From Nitrosopumilus cobalaminigenes (lineage in GTDB: Archaea; Thermoproteota; Nitrososphaeria; Nitrososphaerales; Nitrosopumilaceae), in contig NZ_CP026993.1 of NCBI RefSeq assembly GCF_013407145.1, positions 558,001-622,000 on the forward strand: a DNA stretch of 64,000 bases. Direction: 5' to 3'. Made by a program: the position numbers and the translations under genes. Shown piece by piece: positions 47,471 to 56,604 of the stretch. Positions within the stretch are counted from its first letter, which is position 1, and each line of letters starts with the position of its first letter. The notes below the pieces were generated by a model. It did no database searches, was not told the DNA's origin, and saw only the letters and a list, made by a program, of their open reading frames with translations.

Positions 47471-48535
47471 TTATGATCTTTCAGCTAACCATTTTCCTAG
47501 CTCTGGTAACACCTTTTTCTGAGATAGGGAACTAGCTATCATTCCTACATGCCCCGTTGGATACATTCTCAATGTTTTATCTTCGCTGCCAATTGCATAA
47601 TGTAGTGGCATACTACATTCCGGTGACACTAGGTGATCTCCTACGGCAATTTGGGTAAATGTTGGCATGTCTATTTTTTTCAAATCTATATGCTCTCCTC
47701 CAACATACATTTTATTTTGAATTAACAGGTTATCTTGATAGATATCTTTTATCCATTGTTTGAATAATTCTCCTGGTATTGGCGGTGTATCTCCCAACCA
47801 TTTCTCCACTCTGAGGAAATTATCTACAAATTTTTTGTTATCTATATTTTTGAAAAATTTCACATATTTTTCAATTCCTTGTTCAAATGGTTTCAAGACT
47901 GAGAAACAATAGTACATGAATTCTGGAGGCATATTCCCAATGGTGTCGACCATTTTCTCTACATCCATATGTTTGGCGAGATTGCTGATCACTGTAGTAT
48001 CACGCCATCCATCAATGACTGGTGCGGTTGCAATGTAGTTTTTTACACTTTCTGGATGTAATGCGGTATATGCTGTTGCAATGGTTGCTCCAGTACAATA
48101 TCCTTGCAATGAAATTTTTTCAGTTGATGATTCATTTTTGATATGTTCTACAGCAGAATCCAAATATCCATTTACATAATCATCGAAATCCAAATACTTG
48201 TCCATACTAGTTGGCGTTCCCCAATCTAACATGTACAAATCAAATCCTTGTTCGAGTAGATTTCTTACCCAACTTTTTTCAGGTTGGATGTCTAGTATAT
48301 GGTATCTGTTTATCAATGCATATGAAATTAACAATGGTGTTTTGTGTTGTTTTTCTGTAAGTGGTCTATAATGAAGTAATCTTGTTTTATCTAGCTCGTG
48401 AACTGTATCATGTGGTGTCACTTCTAAGCTAATCTCATCTGGTGCAGAAACTAATTTTGGAGCTTCAATTACATTCTTGCTGAATTTCAAAACCTCTTCA
48501 ATTATCTTTGGATCAATTTTAGATTCACTATGCAT
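47471..48535 (-). CDS. phaC: class III polyhydroxyalkanoate synthase PhaC
   Basis: Polymerises 3-hydroxyacyl-CoA to PHA. The 354-residue length is that of class III PhaC. The lipase-box-like ISLQGYCTGATIATAYTALH carries the catalytic Cys, with Asp in IAVGDHLVSPE and His in YPTGHVGMIAS. The N-terminal strand region VSAPDEISLEVTPHDTVHEL is shared with the family. Its start overlaps the end of phaE by 8 bp (PhaE first), so the synthase dimer is made from one mRNA. It is convergent with the phasin gene. Confidence 0.94.
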   Translation of the reverse strand: MHSESKIDPKIIEEVLKFSKNVIEAPKLVSAPDEISLEVTPHDTVHELDKTRLLHYRPLTEKQHKTPLLISYALINRYHILDIQPEKSWVRNLLEQGFDLYMLDWGTPTSMDKYLDFDDYVNGYLDSAVEHIKNESSTEKISLQGYCTGATIATAYTALHPESVKNYIATAPVIDGWRDTTVISNLAKHMDVEKMVDTIGNMPPEFMYYCFSVLKPFEQGIEKYVKFFKNIDNKKFVDNFLRVEKWLGDTPPIPGELFKQWIKDIYQDNLLIQNKMYVGGEHIDLKKIDMPTFTQIAVGDHLVSPECSMPLHYAIGSEDKTLRMYPTGHVGMIASSLSQKKVLPELGKWLAERS

Positions 48536-49103
48536 TTTTCTTTATTTCCTTTTTCTTTAACTCCAATTCTAATTTCCCAACCCGTTTTTTCAAAGAATGA
48601 AGTTCTTTGTATACTTCATCAATCTCTTCTTTACTGGGAAGGTTAACTGATTGCAAAACTACATTTGTAATGTTATTCCAATGCTTTGTTAGCTCTAATT
48701 CCTTTGAAACTAGTTTTCCATAATTTTCTCCAAAATCTTTGGAATCGAACAATTCTGTAAAATCATTATCGAAAATATCTATCCATATTCTTTTGAATGC
48801 TTCAATTTGTTCAACATCTTGAGGTACTTCGGGTGCTTTCAAATTGACTTTTTTTTGTGCGACTTCCCATGCGTTTGATAGTTGTTTATAATATTCTGTG
48901 AGGTATTGGTTGAAACCCATCAGATCTTCATTGATTTCTATTAATTCTGTAGTTACTTTTTTTGAATTTGCAGCAAATGCTCTCATTGGTCCTGTGGATG
49001 CTAATGCCTGAGGTTTACTGGACATTAAATGCATAATGTCTGTCCAAAATAATGACAAATGCTTGTAGTAATCCATTGTATTTTTTGAAGAATCTGACTG
49101 CAC
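48528..49103 (-). CDS. phaE: PHA synthase subunit PhaE
   Basis: A 191-residue helical partner of class III PhaC (SLFWTDIMHLMSSKPQALAS; FKRIWIDIFDNDFTELFDSK; a coiled-coil C-terminus LHSLKKRVGKLELELKKKEI). Initiation could be at 49103 or at the internal Met at 49076. It lies upstream of phaC with the 8-bp overlap typical of the pair. It is divergent from the DUF6659-type gene. Confidence 0.88.
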   Translation of the reverse strand: MQSDSSKNTMDYYKHLSLFWTDIMHLMSSKPQALASTGPMRAFAANSKKVTTELIEINEDLMGFNQYLTEYYKQLSNAWEVAQKKVNLKAPEVPQDVEQIEAFKRIWIDIFDNDFTELFDSKDFGENYGKLVSKELELTKHWNNITNVVLQSVNLPSKEEIDEVYKELHSLKKRVGKLELELKKKEIKKNA

Positions 49104-49156
49104 AGATATCTATTATTACAGATCGCAATAAATAGTTCGATTACTAAATTAGACTA

Positions 49157-49549
49157 ATGGATAACGTTGATGAGCTTGAAAAAATGTGTCAGACTATTAT
49201 AGCATTAGACCCAAAAATGCGTTCAGCTAGGCTCATCAATAATAGAGGCCATCTTACCGCCGGTGGAATGAAAGATGGTTTGCTTTCTCTTGAAGCACAA
49301 AAACAAGATGAAATGATGTTCATGGAACTTGCATTACGTGTTAGAATGCGACATGAATTTGATGCAGAGTTTGGTGAAGTACATTTTTCAATGTCCTACA
49401 GAGACAAAGTCATCGTCATGAGTTTTCCTTTGAATAATGATGATGTGTTGCTGTTATCCTGTGAAAAGGACATCGATTTTGGGAAACTACCATTCAAAGT
49501 TCTAAAAATCATAGAACCTTTAAAAAAATCTCCCATGAAAACTTTCTAA
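49157..49549 (+). CDS. DUF6659-type small protein
   Basis: A 130-residue homologue of 43212-43607: SARLINNRGHLTAGGMKDGL, VRMRHEFDAEFGEVHFSMSY and DKVIVMSFPLNNDDVLLLSC. The shared GxLxAGG turn, R-x-R/K-x-E/x-D helix and VMSFP strand are clear. It lies between phaE and a phosphoribosyltransferase. No enzyme motif is seen. A small-GTPase regulator or sensor adaptor role is only a guess from fold. Confidence 0.8.
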   Translation: MDNVDELEKMCQTIIALDPKMRSARLINNRGHLTAGGMKDGLLSLEAQKQDEMMFMELALRVRMRHEFDAEFGEVHFSMSYRDKVIVMSFPLNNDDVLLLSCEKDIDFGKLPFKVLKIIEPLKKSPMKTF

Positions 49550-49586
49550 TCACAACAACTTAATTCTACTTTTCAGATTTCGAATT

Positions 49587-49997
49587 GTGGCTTTAGAACA
49601 ATATGTTGAGTGGTCTGAAATTGACTCAATTATAGGAAGACTTTCAGATGTTATTTCAAACTCTTCCAGAAAATTTTCAAGTATTAGCACTTTGAGTAGA
49701 GGTGGATTAGTTCCCTCTCGTCTATTGGCAGATCATTTGGGAATTAAAAAAATACTTGTTGATGAGGAACGTATTTCTTACAATTCTTTATTTGTAGATG
49801 ATATTTTTGATTCTGGTAAAACTTTTGAAAGAGTTATTTCTCAAGTTGATAATTCTTCAAAATTATTCTATATTACACTATTTGCTAGACGTGGAAAAAC
49901 ACATCCTTCACAATTAATCTATGGGAAAGAAACTGATAATGATGCGTATGTAGTATTCCCTTGGGATAAATTGGAATTTGAACGGTCTAAAAAATAA
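49587..49997 (+). CDS. phosphoribosyltransferase-like protein
   Basis: A 136-residue protein of the type I phosphoribosyltransferase fold. The PRPP-binding loop appears as SLFVDDIFDSGKTFERVI (hydrophobics, two Asp, then SGKT). The start is GTG. The short size suggests a xanthine/hypoxanthine-type or regulatory member. The base it uses is not evident. It is not in a purine cluster. Confidence 0.88.
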   Translation: MALEQYVEWSEIDSIIGRLSDVISNSSRKFSSISTLSRGGLVPSRLLADHLGIKKILVDEERISYNSLFVDDIFDSGKTFERVISQVDNSSKLFYITLFARRGKTHPSQLIYGKETDNDAYVVFPWDKLEFERSKK

Positions 49998-50004
49998 TTA
50001 ATCT

Positions 50005-50916
50005 TTAATCTTTTAGCATTTGTCTTAGCCCTGCACATCTATTTCTAATCGTTACTTCTGTAACTCCTGATGCGATGGAAATGTCTTTTTGTGATTTGAC
50101 TTCCCCTGTACTAATACATGCAAGATACAATGCTGCTGCTGCAATTCCCATTGGATCTTTTCCTGCAACCATGCCGATGTCTTTGGCTTGATTTAAAATT
50201 GCAATTGCTTTTCTCTTACTTTTTTCACTGAGCTGTGCAATACTTGCAATTCTTGAAACTCCTTTAACTGGATCAACAACTGGCATTTTTAATTCCAATT
50301 CTCTGAAAATCAACCTATAACATCTGGCTACATCTTTTCTTCTAATGTTGATTCCTTTTGCGATATCATCTAAAGTTCTAGGTGTTTCTGTATTTCTACA
50401 TGATGCATAGAGGCATGCTGCTACTAATCCTTGAATGGAGCGACCTCTAACTAATTTCTTCTCCATCGCTTTTCTGTAAATGTAAGCTGCTTTCTCAATT
50501 ACTGCATCGGTTAGCGCAAGTTTGTCTTTTAATTTGTCCATTTCATTTAGAGCTTGTCTCAAGTTTCTATCTGCAGAAGAATGTGCTTGACTTCTACTGT
50601 CCCAAGTTCTTAATCTTTCAATTGAACTTTTGACACTTGCAGATAGTGGCTTTCCTGTTGCATCTTTATTTGCTGCACCAATGACTGTTGATAATCCCAT
50701 GTCGTGCATTGTGAGGGATGTACCTGCCCCTGTTCTGGCTTTGTTTCCTTCATCATTTGAAAATGACCGCCATTCAGCACCTGTATCTGCAATTTTATCT
50801 GTTACAACTAATCCACATTTACTACAGAATAATTCTCCTGTGTTCTGATCTGTGACCATTTTTTTATCACCGCATGATGGGCATTTTGGCCCCGACATCA
50901 TTGTATTTTTAAGCAT
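50005..50916 (-). CDS. tfb: transcription initiation factor TFB
   Basis: Archaeal TFIIB, needed to recruit RNA polymerase to the TATA/BRE complex. The zinc ribbon is canonical: CPSCGDKKMVTD with the second pair in ELFCSKCGLV. The B-reader/linker EWRSFSNDEGNKARTGAGTS is present. Two cyclin folds follow, the second containing KDISIASGVTEVTIRNRCAG, the BRE-contacting helix-turn-helix. The 303 residues are the standard length. It is the conventional copy of two in this window. Confidence 0.97.
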   Translation of the reverse strand: MLKNTMMSGPKCPSCGDKKMVTDQNTGELFCSKCGLVVTDKIADTGAEWRSFSNDEGNKARTGAGTSLTMHDMGLSTVIGAANKDATGKPLSASVKSSIERLRTWDSRSQAHSSADRNLRQALNEMDKLKDKLALTDAVIEKAAYIYRKAMEKKLVRGRSIQGLVAACLYASCRNTETPRTLDDIAKGINIRRKDVARCYRLIFRELELKMPVVDPVKGVSRIASIAQLSEKSKRKAIAILNQAKDIGMVAGKDPMGIAAAALYLACISTGEVKSQKDISIASGVTEVTIRNRCAGLRQMLKD

Positions 50917-51036
50917 AATACTTGTAATTGTGAAAATAGCTTATTATCCATTTTACCAAATATCTGCAGGTTAATTGTGTGTAGGTTGAGCTAACACTTG
51001 TTCTAGTTTTTTAGAATATGATCTGATATTTCAAAT

Positions 51037-52473
51037 TTAACTTAGCAGACAATATGCGTATGATGGAGTAAATGATGGATACATGATATTGCTTTTTTCA
51101 CTTACATGCTTTAATCCGATTGAATGGCCTAATTCATGAGTCATGATGGTTTCAACGCTGTTTACATCATATAATTGAAAACTTCCATCACAATTGTAAT
51201 CTCCTAGTGTAACTTCTACTACTCCTTTACCAAGATGTGCGTGTCCTAAAACACCATCTCCTATGTTTCTAACTACCCATGTGACCCAAACATTTGCTTC
51301 ATGTTTTAAATTTGTAATTTCAAATACTATTTTTGCACTTTGTCCATCTGTTGTTAATTCTTGTTTTTCCCAAAATTCAAAACTGTTTGCTAATGTACTA
51401 ACATGATCTAATGGAAGTCCGGTTGGCTGGTCATTTATGAATACTTTGTAATTAATTATGTACATGCCATCTTGAATTTGATATGTTGGGTCTGGGAATT
51501 TTTCTGAAGCTTTTTGTACTTCTGCTTCGAAATTCCATTTTACATAATCTCTAAGGAATTTTTTTATGACATCTTGACTTGGATTTGGATATTCTATGTA
51601 TCTTTTCTCCTTTGAAATATTATTTGAAACGTCTCTTAGATATTTTTCAAACAAATAAAATTCATGATCTAACTCTTCTTGAGATTTTTGTGGTTCATTT
51701 TCTATGGTGACAACGATTATTCCATTTTCAATTAAATATTGGATTCCTGAAACAAATGCATCATCATCAATTTGTTTATCTGACCACCAACCTGCATTGT
51801 TTTTTACCCATTCTGGAATTTCTTTACTTGATTGATTCAGCGTCTCTACGGGTGGAATTTTGATAATTTTGTTTTCAATAAGATACATCAAGGCAGAATT
51901 AAATTCAGAATCTTCAATACTCCCTTCTGACCACCATTTGGCAATTGGTCTGACCCATTCTGGAATTGATGTAATTTGTTTTTGCTCTGATTCTTTAGGT
52001 TTTTCAGTGGGGGTGTATGGATATTTTGAAATTACATTGTTGATGAATTCTTTGTAATTGTTAATCACTACGCTGTCTGGTTTTTCAATTGATGCTTTTT
52101 CAAAGTATGTGATTGATTCTTGATATTCCCCTAAATTTCCAAATCCGACTCCCATGCCCGTCAATGATATGACATCATCGGGTTTGTACTGTAAAACTTT
52201 GAAAAATTGTTTCAATGAACTGGTGTGTTGATCTAGATTGCTTTCGGCAATTCCTTTCATTTTTAGGGTTGAAATATTATTTGGAGCAATTTCTAAAATG
52301 TCGTCATAAATTGCAATTGCTTCTTTGTATTCTCCATTAACAAAATGGTCTTTAGCCATATTGAACATTATTTCAGGATCTTCACTTTGAGCAAATACTG
52401 ATTCAGAAATAATTGGTAAACTAAATAAAATTGCAATTAAAAAATAAATAACTCTCATCTTGTATTTTTTCAT
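51037..52473 (-). CDS. secreted metzincin metalloprotease with TPR and W/WW modules
   Basis: A 478-residue secreted protein. The signal peptide (about residues 7-28) is followed by TPR-like repeats and two thaumarchaeal modules (IPEWVRPIAKWWSEGSIEDS; IPEWVKNNAGWWSDKQIDDD, each with an ALMYLIENKI/GIQYLIENGI tail). The C-terminal domain is a matrixin/metzincin catalytic domain: THELGHSIGLKHVSEKSNIM has HExxHxxGxxH and a Met turn (IMYPSF). It may cut surface proteins or peptides outside the cell. Confidence 0.92.
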   Translation of the reverse strand: MKKYKMRVIYFLIAILFSLPIISESVFAQSEDPEIMFNMAKDHFVNGEYKEAIAIYDDILEIAPNNISTLKMKGIAESNLDQHTSSLKQFFKVLQYKPDDVISLTGMGVGFGNLGEYQESITYFEKASIEKPDSVVINNYKEFINNVISKYPYTPTEKPKESEQKQITSIPEWVRPIAKWWSEGSIEDSEFNSALMYLIENKIIKIPPVETLNQSSKEIPEWVKNNAGWWSDKQIDDDAFVSGIQYLIENGIIVVTIENEPQKSQEELDHEFYLFEKYLRDVSNNISKEKRYIEYPNPSQDVIKKFLRDYVKWNFEAEVQKASEKFPDPTYQIQDGMYIINYKVFINDQPTGLPLDHVSTLANSFEFWEKQELTTDGQSAKIVFEITNLKHEANVWVTWVVRNIGDGVLGHAHLGKGVVEVTLGDYNCDGSFQLYDVNSVETIMTHELGHSIGLKHVSEKSNIMYPSFTPSYAYCLLS

Positions 52474-52600
52474 ATTTTTGATTTTGTTTATAGTTTATTT
52501 CCAATTTGTTCATACCTTGTGCTTGTTTTTTCATGAATGTGTGAAATCTTCAAAATTCTTTCGAAAATCTTTAATTCATTAATGATTACGTGTTTTAGTA

Positions 52601-52942
52601 TTGGCAAATATTGGTGCAGGTGAAATCATTTATGATTTACGTAAAAAAATTCAAGAAATTCAAGTCAGTTTGAAAGAGTTGGGTGACCCTGTGGGAGATA
52701 TGCCTGAAATGATTGAAACTGCTAATTTATTGCGCTCAAATGATTATCTCTCAAAGGCAAATGAGAAGAAAACTGAATTGTTAGATGCATATGAACAATA
52801 TTCTTCTGCTCTAGAAGAACTATTGTTATCCGTATTTGATATTCAAAAAGATCTAAAAGAAATTCTTAAGGATCAGTCTTCACTAATTTCAGAATCTCCC
52901 AAAAAACGTTTAAAACCTAAAACTAAATCTAAGAAAAAATAA
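52601..52942 (+). CDS. hypothetical helical protein with a Lys-rich tail
   Basis: A 113-residue coiled-coil protein (EIIYDLRKKIQEIQVSLKEL; YEQYSSALEELLLSVFDIQK) that ends in a Lys/Arg-rich tail (KKRLKPKTKSKKK), which may bind nucleic acid. It begins with TTG. Its 3' end faces the biotin ligase gene. No family is recognised. Confidence 0.7.
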   Translation: MANIGAGEIIYDLRKKIQEIQVSLKELGDPVGDMPEMIETANLLRSNDYLSKANEKKTELLDAYEQYSSALEELLLSVFDIQKDLKEILKDQSSLISESPKKRLKPKTKSKKK

Positions 52943-52944
52943 TG

Positions 52945-53952
52945 TTACTTTGATAAATGTACAATATCGCCTGCAATGATTTTGTGGGTTTTATTGTTGT
53001 CTGATACTATTAATGCTCCATCTTCGTCTACTTTGACTGCTTTTCCTTTGATTTTCCCATCAACTGTGTTTAGTTCAACATTTTTTCCTATGGTTGATGA
53101 TCTTTGAGTCCATTCTGAAATAATTTTTTTAGTTTGTTTAGCACTAAGAGATTTGTATATTTTTTCCAATTCTAACAAAAATGTTTGAACTAGTTGAATT
53201 GGTTTCACTTTTTGATTTTGTTCACTAAGTGATGCCACTCCATAAAAATTTGGAGTTCCTTTAAGTGATTTTTCTATTTGTTTAACATTCACATCAAAAT
53301 TTATTCCAACTCCTAACACTAAATTCTCAATTTTGTTTGATTCTAATGATACGTCGACTAACATTCCTGCAAGTTTTTTACCTTTTATTGTCAAATCATT
53401 TGGCCATTTCAATTCTGGTTTAATCAAAAATGTTTTTTCAATTGCAAGTGACAATGCAAGTGCAGATGCAATAGGAAACAGCGTTGTTATAGAAATATCA
53501 AATTCTGGTTGTAGTATGATGGAAATCCAAATACCTCCCTTTGGTGAAACCCATTTTCTGCCAGATCTTCCTCGTCCTCCTGTTTGTCTTGCTGCAATAA
53601 TTACTGCCCCTTCATTTGCAGGATCTTCTGCCATTTTTAGTGCCTGATTTTGAGTGGAATCTATTGAATCAAAATAATATGCTTGTTGTCCTATTTTCTT
53701 TGTTTTTAGATTTGAAGTAATTTCCCACGGTAGCAATAATTCTGAATTTGAAATTAGTTTGTATCCTAGTTTTTGTTTTGATTCTACAGTATATCCTAAC
53801 TCTTGAATTTTTTTGATATGTTTCCACACTGCAACTCTGCTAATTCTTAAAACATCACTCAAATCTTGCCCTGATAGATATTCTGTATTGTGAGTTTGCA
53901 AAAATGTCAATACTTTGACTAACCCTGGATTATCAAAAGAATTGTAAATCAA
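52945..53952 (-). CDS. birA: biotin-protein ligase BirA with N-terminal HTH
   Basis: Attaches biotin to the carrier domain of acetyl/propionyl-CoA carboxylase, part of the CO2-fixation cycle here. The 335-residue protein has an N-terminal winged helix (NTEYLSGQDLSDVLRISRVA). The catalytic domain follows with GRGRSGRKWVSPKGGIWISI, the biotinyl-AMP loop, and PELKWPNDLTIKGKKLAGML. The C-terminal SH3-like domain is present. The HTH form may also repress biotin genes. Confidence 0.96.
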   Translation of the reverse strand: MIYNSFDNPGLVKVLTFLQTHNTEYLSGQDLSDVLRISRVAVWKHIKKIQELGYTVESKQKLGYKLISNSELLLPWEITSNLKTKKIGQQAYYFDSIDSTQNQALKMAEDPANEGAVIIAARQTGGRGRSGRKWVSPKGGIWISIILQPEFDISITTLFPIASALALSLAIEKTFLIKPELKWPNDLTIKGKKLAGMLVDVSLESNKIENLVLGVGINFDVNVKQIEKSLKGTPNFYGVASLSEQNQKVKPIQLVQTFLLELEKIYKSLSAKQTKKIISEWTQRSSTIGKNVELNTVDGKIKGKAVKVDEDGALIVSDNNKTHKIIAGDIVHLSK

Positions 53953-53988
53953 CTATGCTTTGTTTTTGTTTCAAGTATAAAATACAAA

Positions 53989-54567
53989 CTAGAATCCGAT
54001 ATCAAAATCAAATCCGCCATCATCCATTCCTGCATCATCCATGCCTCCATCTCCTGTATCTGGCATATTTTCAGGGGCAACATAATCTGTCATTGCCATC
54101 CCCATCATACTGAACATCATTGAAAACATCATCATATCCATTATTCCAAAGAACATCATTGAAGGGATGAAAGATTTGTTGTTTTCCATTTCTTGTTTTA
54201 ATTTCTCTTTATCGCCAGATTTGTACAAAACTGACATTTGTTCCCATTTTGTTTGTAATTCGTGTACTCTTTCATCTACTTCTCTCTCCCCTTTTTCTGT
54301 AGGTGTAATCTCCACTTTCATCCCAAACCATCCTTTCTTCTCTTTGGCTTGGATGAATCCTCTTTTTTCTAATTCTTCTAAAATCGAATTTAATTCCTCA
54401 GGTTCAATCTGAGTCATTTTTTGAATTTTATCAAATTTTTTAACTCCATGCTTTATTGCTCCTAACACGATTAGATCTTTTGGCTCTGTTTCCACATTTT
54501 TACATATTTGTAACTGGTAAAAAATTCTTTGTTTGTTGGATACGAATTCAAAAATTATATTCTGCAT
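53989..54567 (-). CDS. winged-helix protein with Met-rich acidic tail
   Basis: About 192 residues from the ATG at 54567; the frame begins at 54591. An N-terminal winged helix (LIVLGAIKHGVKKFDKIQKM; ELEKRGFIQAKEKKGWFGMK) is followed by a coiled coil. Residues about 135-165 are hydrophobic and methionine-rich (FFGIMDMMMFSMMFSMMGMA) and probably form a membrane helix. The tail is Asp/Gly-rich (GDGGMDDAGMDDGGFDFDIG). It may be a membrane-tethered regulator or a metal-sensing protein. This is inference. Confidence 0.75.
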   Translation of the reverse strand: MQNIIFEFVSNKQRIFYQLQICKNVETEPKDLIVLGAIKHGVKKFDKIQKMTQIEPEELNSILEELEKRGFIQAKEKKGWFGMKVEITPTEKGEREVDERVHELQTKWEQMSVLYKSGDKEKLKQEMENNKSFIPSMMFFGIMDMMMFSMMFSMMGMAMTDYVAPENMPDTGDGGMDDAGMDDGGFDFDIGF

Positions 54568-54582
54568 TTCTAGTTGTCTAAT

Positions 54583-54996
54583 ATGGAACAAGATCCTTCT
54601 TCCGATGAACGAATTCGTGAGATTTTATCCTTAAACAAAGTGGTGGTTATTGGAATGTCTAAAAATTCTTCAAAAGCTGCTCATTATGTGCCCAAATACC
54701 TTTCTGATAATGGCTATGACATAACTCCTGTCAATCCTACAACTGATGAGATTTTGGGAAAAAAATGCTACAGTTCAATTTCTGAAATAGATGGAGAAAT
54801 TGACATTGTTGATGTCTTTAGACCCTCTGATCAGGTATTGCCTGTAATTCAAGAAGCAATAAAGAAAAAACCTAAAGTGATTTGGCTCCAAGAAGGCATT
54901 CATAATTCAGAAGCTGAAGATCTTGCAAAGAAGGCAGGAATCCAAGTTGTTTTCAATCGATGCATGTTAGCAGAACATCAGAGATTATCACAATGA
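54583..54996 (+). CDS. CoA-binding protein (YccU-like)
   Basis: A 137-residue Rossmann-like CoA-binding domain protein, as in YccU: VVVIGMSKNSSKAAHYVPKY is the CoA-binding glycine/serine region, and VDVFRPSDQVLPVIQEAIKK with KVIWLQEGIHNSEAEDLAKK follow. I use the ATG at 54583 (the frame starts at 54574 with TTG). The function is unknown. It overlaps the next gene by 4 bp. Confidence 0.92.
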   Translation: MEQDPSSDERIREILSLNKVVVIGMSKNSSKAAHYVPKYLSDNGYDITPVNPTTDEILGKKCYSSISEIDGEIDIVDVFRPSDQVLPVIQEAIKKKPKVIWLQEGIHNSEAEDLAKKAGIQVVFNRCMLAEHQRLSQ

Positions 54997-55358
54997 CTGA
55001 TTTTGAAAATTTTTATCATGATTTGTTAGATTTTGTTAAAAAATATGAAAACCAAAACATTCCTTTGAAAGTAGAAAAAGATCTTGATAATGATATTGTA
55101 AAAATATTTGGTGAAAAAATTACTTCCTTAGCTAGGGCACAAAATGGTCTCAATGATGTAACTGAACTTGCATATACAACTGCAGAACACCATCCTTACT
55201 GGAATCTGATTTACAATTGCTCTGAAATAACAAACAGTGTATTGGACAAATGGAAATCATCTCTTTCAGATGAGGATATTTCTGATATTGAGTGGGCTAT
55301 TCAAGAGTTAAACCAAACATTAGAAAAAATCAAAAAGAAAAAACCCTCTCCTTGCTAG
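54993..55358 (+). CDS. hypothetical protein
   Basis: A 121-residue soluble protein from the ATG that overlaps the YccU-like stop (ATGA); the frame extends upstream to 54960. Predicted helical (FENFYHDLLDFVKKYENQNI; VTELAYTTAEHHPYWNLIYN; SDIEWAIQELNQTLEKIKKK). No family is recognised. It is co-translated with the CoA-binding protein, so they may act together. Confidence 0.72.
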   Translation: MTDFENFYHDLLDFVKKYENQNIPLKVEKDLDNDIVKIFGEKITSLARAQNGLNDVTELAYTTAEHHPYWNLIYNCSEITNSVLDKWKSSLSDEDISDIEWAIQELNQTLEKIKKKKPSPC

Positions 55359-55392
55359 GCAGAGATAAATATTCTTAACTGTTAACCCTTTC

Positions 55393-56604
55393 ATGCCTAT
55401 CAAGATTGGATTAATTGGTAAAACCAATACTGGTAAAACCACTTTCTTTAATTCAGCTACACTGTCATCTGAGGAAATTTCATCTTATCCTTTTACTACA
55501 AAATCTCCTGTATCTGGAATTGCACATGCAATTTCATTATGTGTTCATCCGGAATTCAAAATTCAAGACAATCCAAATAATTCTAAATGCCTTGATGGTT
55601 GGAGATACATTCCTATTGAATTAATTGACTTACCTGGATTGATAAAAGATGCCTGGAAGGGTAAGGGATTGGGGAATCAATTCCTGTCAATTGCTGCTCA
55701 ATCTGATGCTTTGCTTCATGTAGTTGATGCTTCTGGAGGGATAGATTCATCAGGACAAATTACCGAATCTGGTACTGGTGATCCCATTTCTGATTTTGCA
55801 GATATAGAAGAGGAATTAATTATGTGGTATCATAAAATTTTAGAAGGAAATAGAGACAAAGTTTCTAAATTAATTAAAACTGGTTCGGATGTTTTAGATG
55901 CCATTACTGATCTTTATCGTGGCATTGGCGTAACTAAAACACATGTCAAAGAAACTTTTCATGCAACAAATCTCGAAGACAAAGACTTTGATGATTTTGA
56001 TATGACAGATACAAAAAAATTTGCATCACATCTTAGAAAAATCTCAAAACCTACATTGATTGTTGCAAACAAAGTCGATGTTGAGGGTGCAGACAAAAAT
56101 TTTGTTCGATTAAGAGAGCGATACAATGATTCTATAGTAATTCCTGTTAGTGGTGATAGTGAGTTTGTACTTCGTCGAGCTGAACAAAAAGGCTTGATAA
56201 AATATTCCCCTGGTTCTGAAACCTTTGAAATTCTAAAATCAGATGAACTTAATGAAAAACAAAACAATGCTCTGAATTTTATTAAAAAAGGCATTATGGG
56301 TGAATACATGAGAACTGGAGTTCAATTTGCAATTAATGTTGCAGTATTCAAATTACTCAAGATGAATTCAATTTATCCTGTGGCTGATGATAAAAATTTG
56401 GCAGATAAAAAAGGTAGAGTATTGCCAGATCTTATTTTACTACAAGATGGTGCCACAATTAGTGACCTTGCAAAAGAAATTCACTCCGATTTAACAAAAG
56501 GACTTCTATATGCAAAAGATTTGAGATATAATCTGAGATTGCCTACTGACTACCAACTACGAGATAGAGATGTAGTCTCTCTAGTCAGTGCAGCAAAAAA
56601 ATAG
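55393..56604 (+). CDS. OBG/YchF-type GTPase (Ygr210-like)
   Basis: A 403-residue nucleotide-binding protein related to YchF/Ygr210. P-loop GKTNTGKTTFFNSATL, G3 LIDLPGLIKD, G4 VANKVD, then a helical insertion (residues about 170-215) and a C-terminal TGS domain (LPDLILLQDGATISDLAKEI ... LRDRDVVSLVSAAKK). In this family the base-specificity motif allows ATP use as well. The role is ribosome-associated or stress related. Confidence 0.93.
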   Translation: MPIKIGLIGKTNTGKTTFFNSATLSSEEISSYPFTTKSPVSGIAHAISLCVHPEFKIQDNPNNSKCLDGWRYIPIELIDLPGLIKDAWKGKGLGNQFLSIAAQSDALLHVVDASGGIDSSGQITESGTGDPISDFADIEEELIMWYHKILEGNRDKVSKLIKTGSDVLDAITDLYRGIGVTKTHVKETFHATNLEDKDFDDFDMTDTKKFASHLRKISKPTLIVANKVDVEGADKNFVRLRERYNDSIVIPVSGDSEFVLRRAEQKGLIKYSPGSETFEILKSDELNEKQNNALNFIKKGIMGEYMRTGVQFAINVAVFKLLKMNSIYPVADDKNLADKKGRVLPDLILLQDGATISDLAKEIHSDLTKGLLYAKDLRYNLRLPTDYQLRDRDVVSLVSAAKK

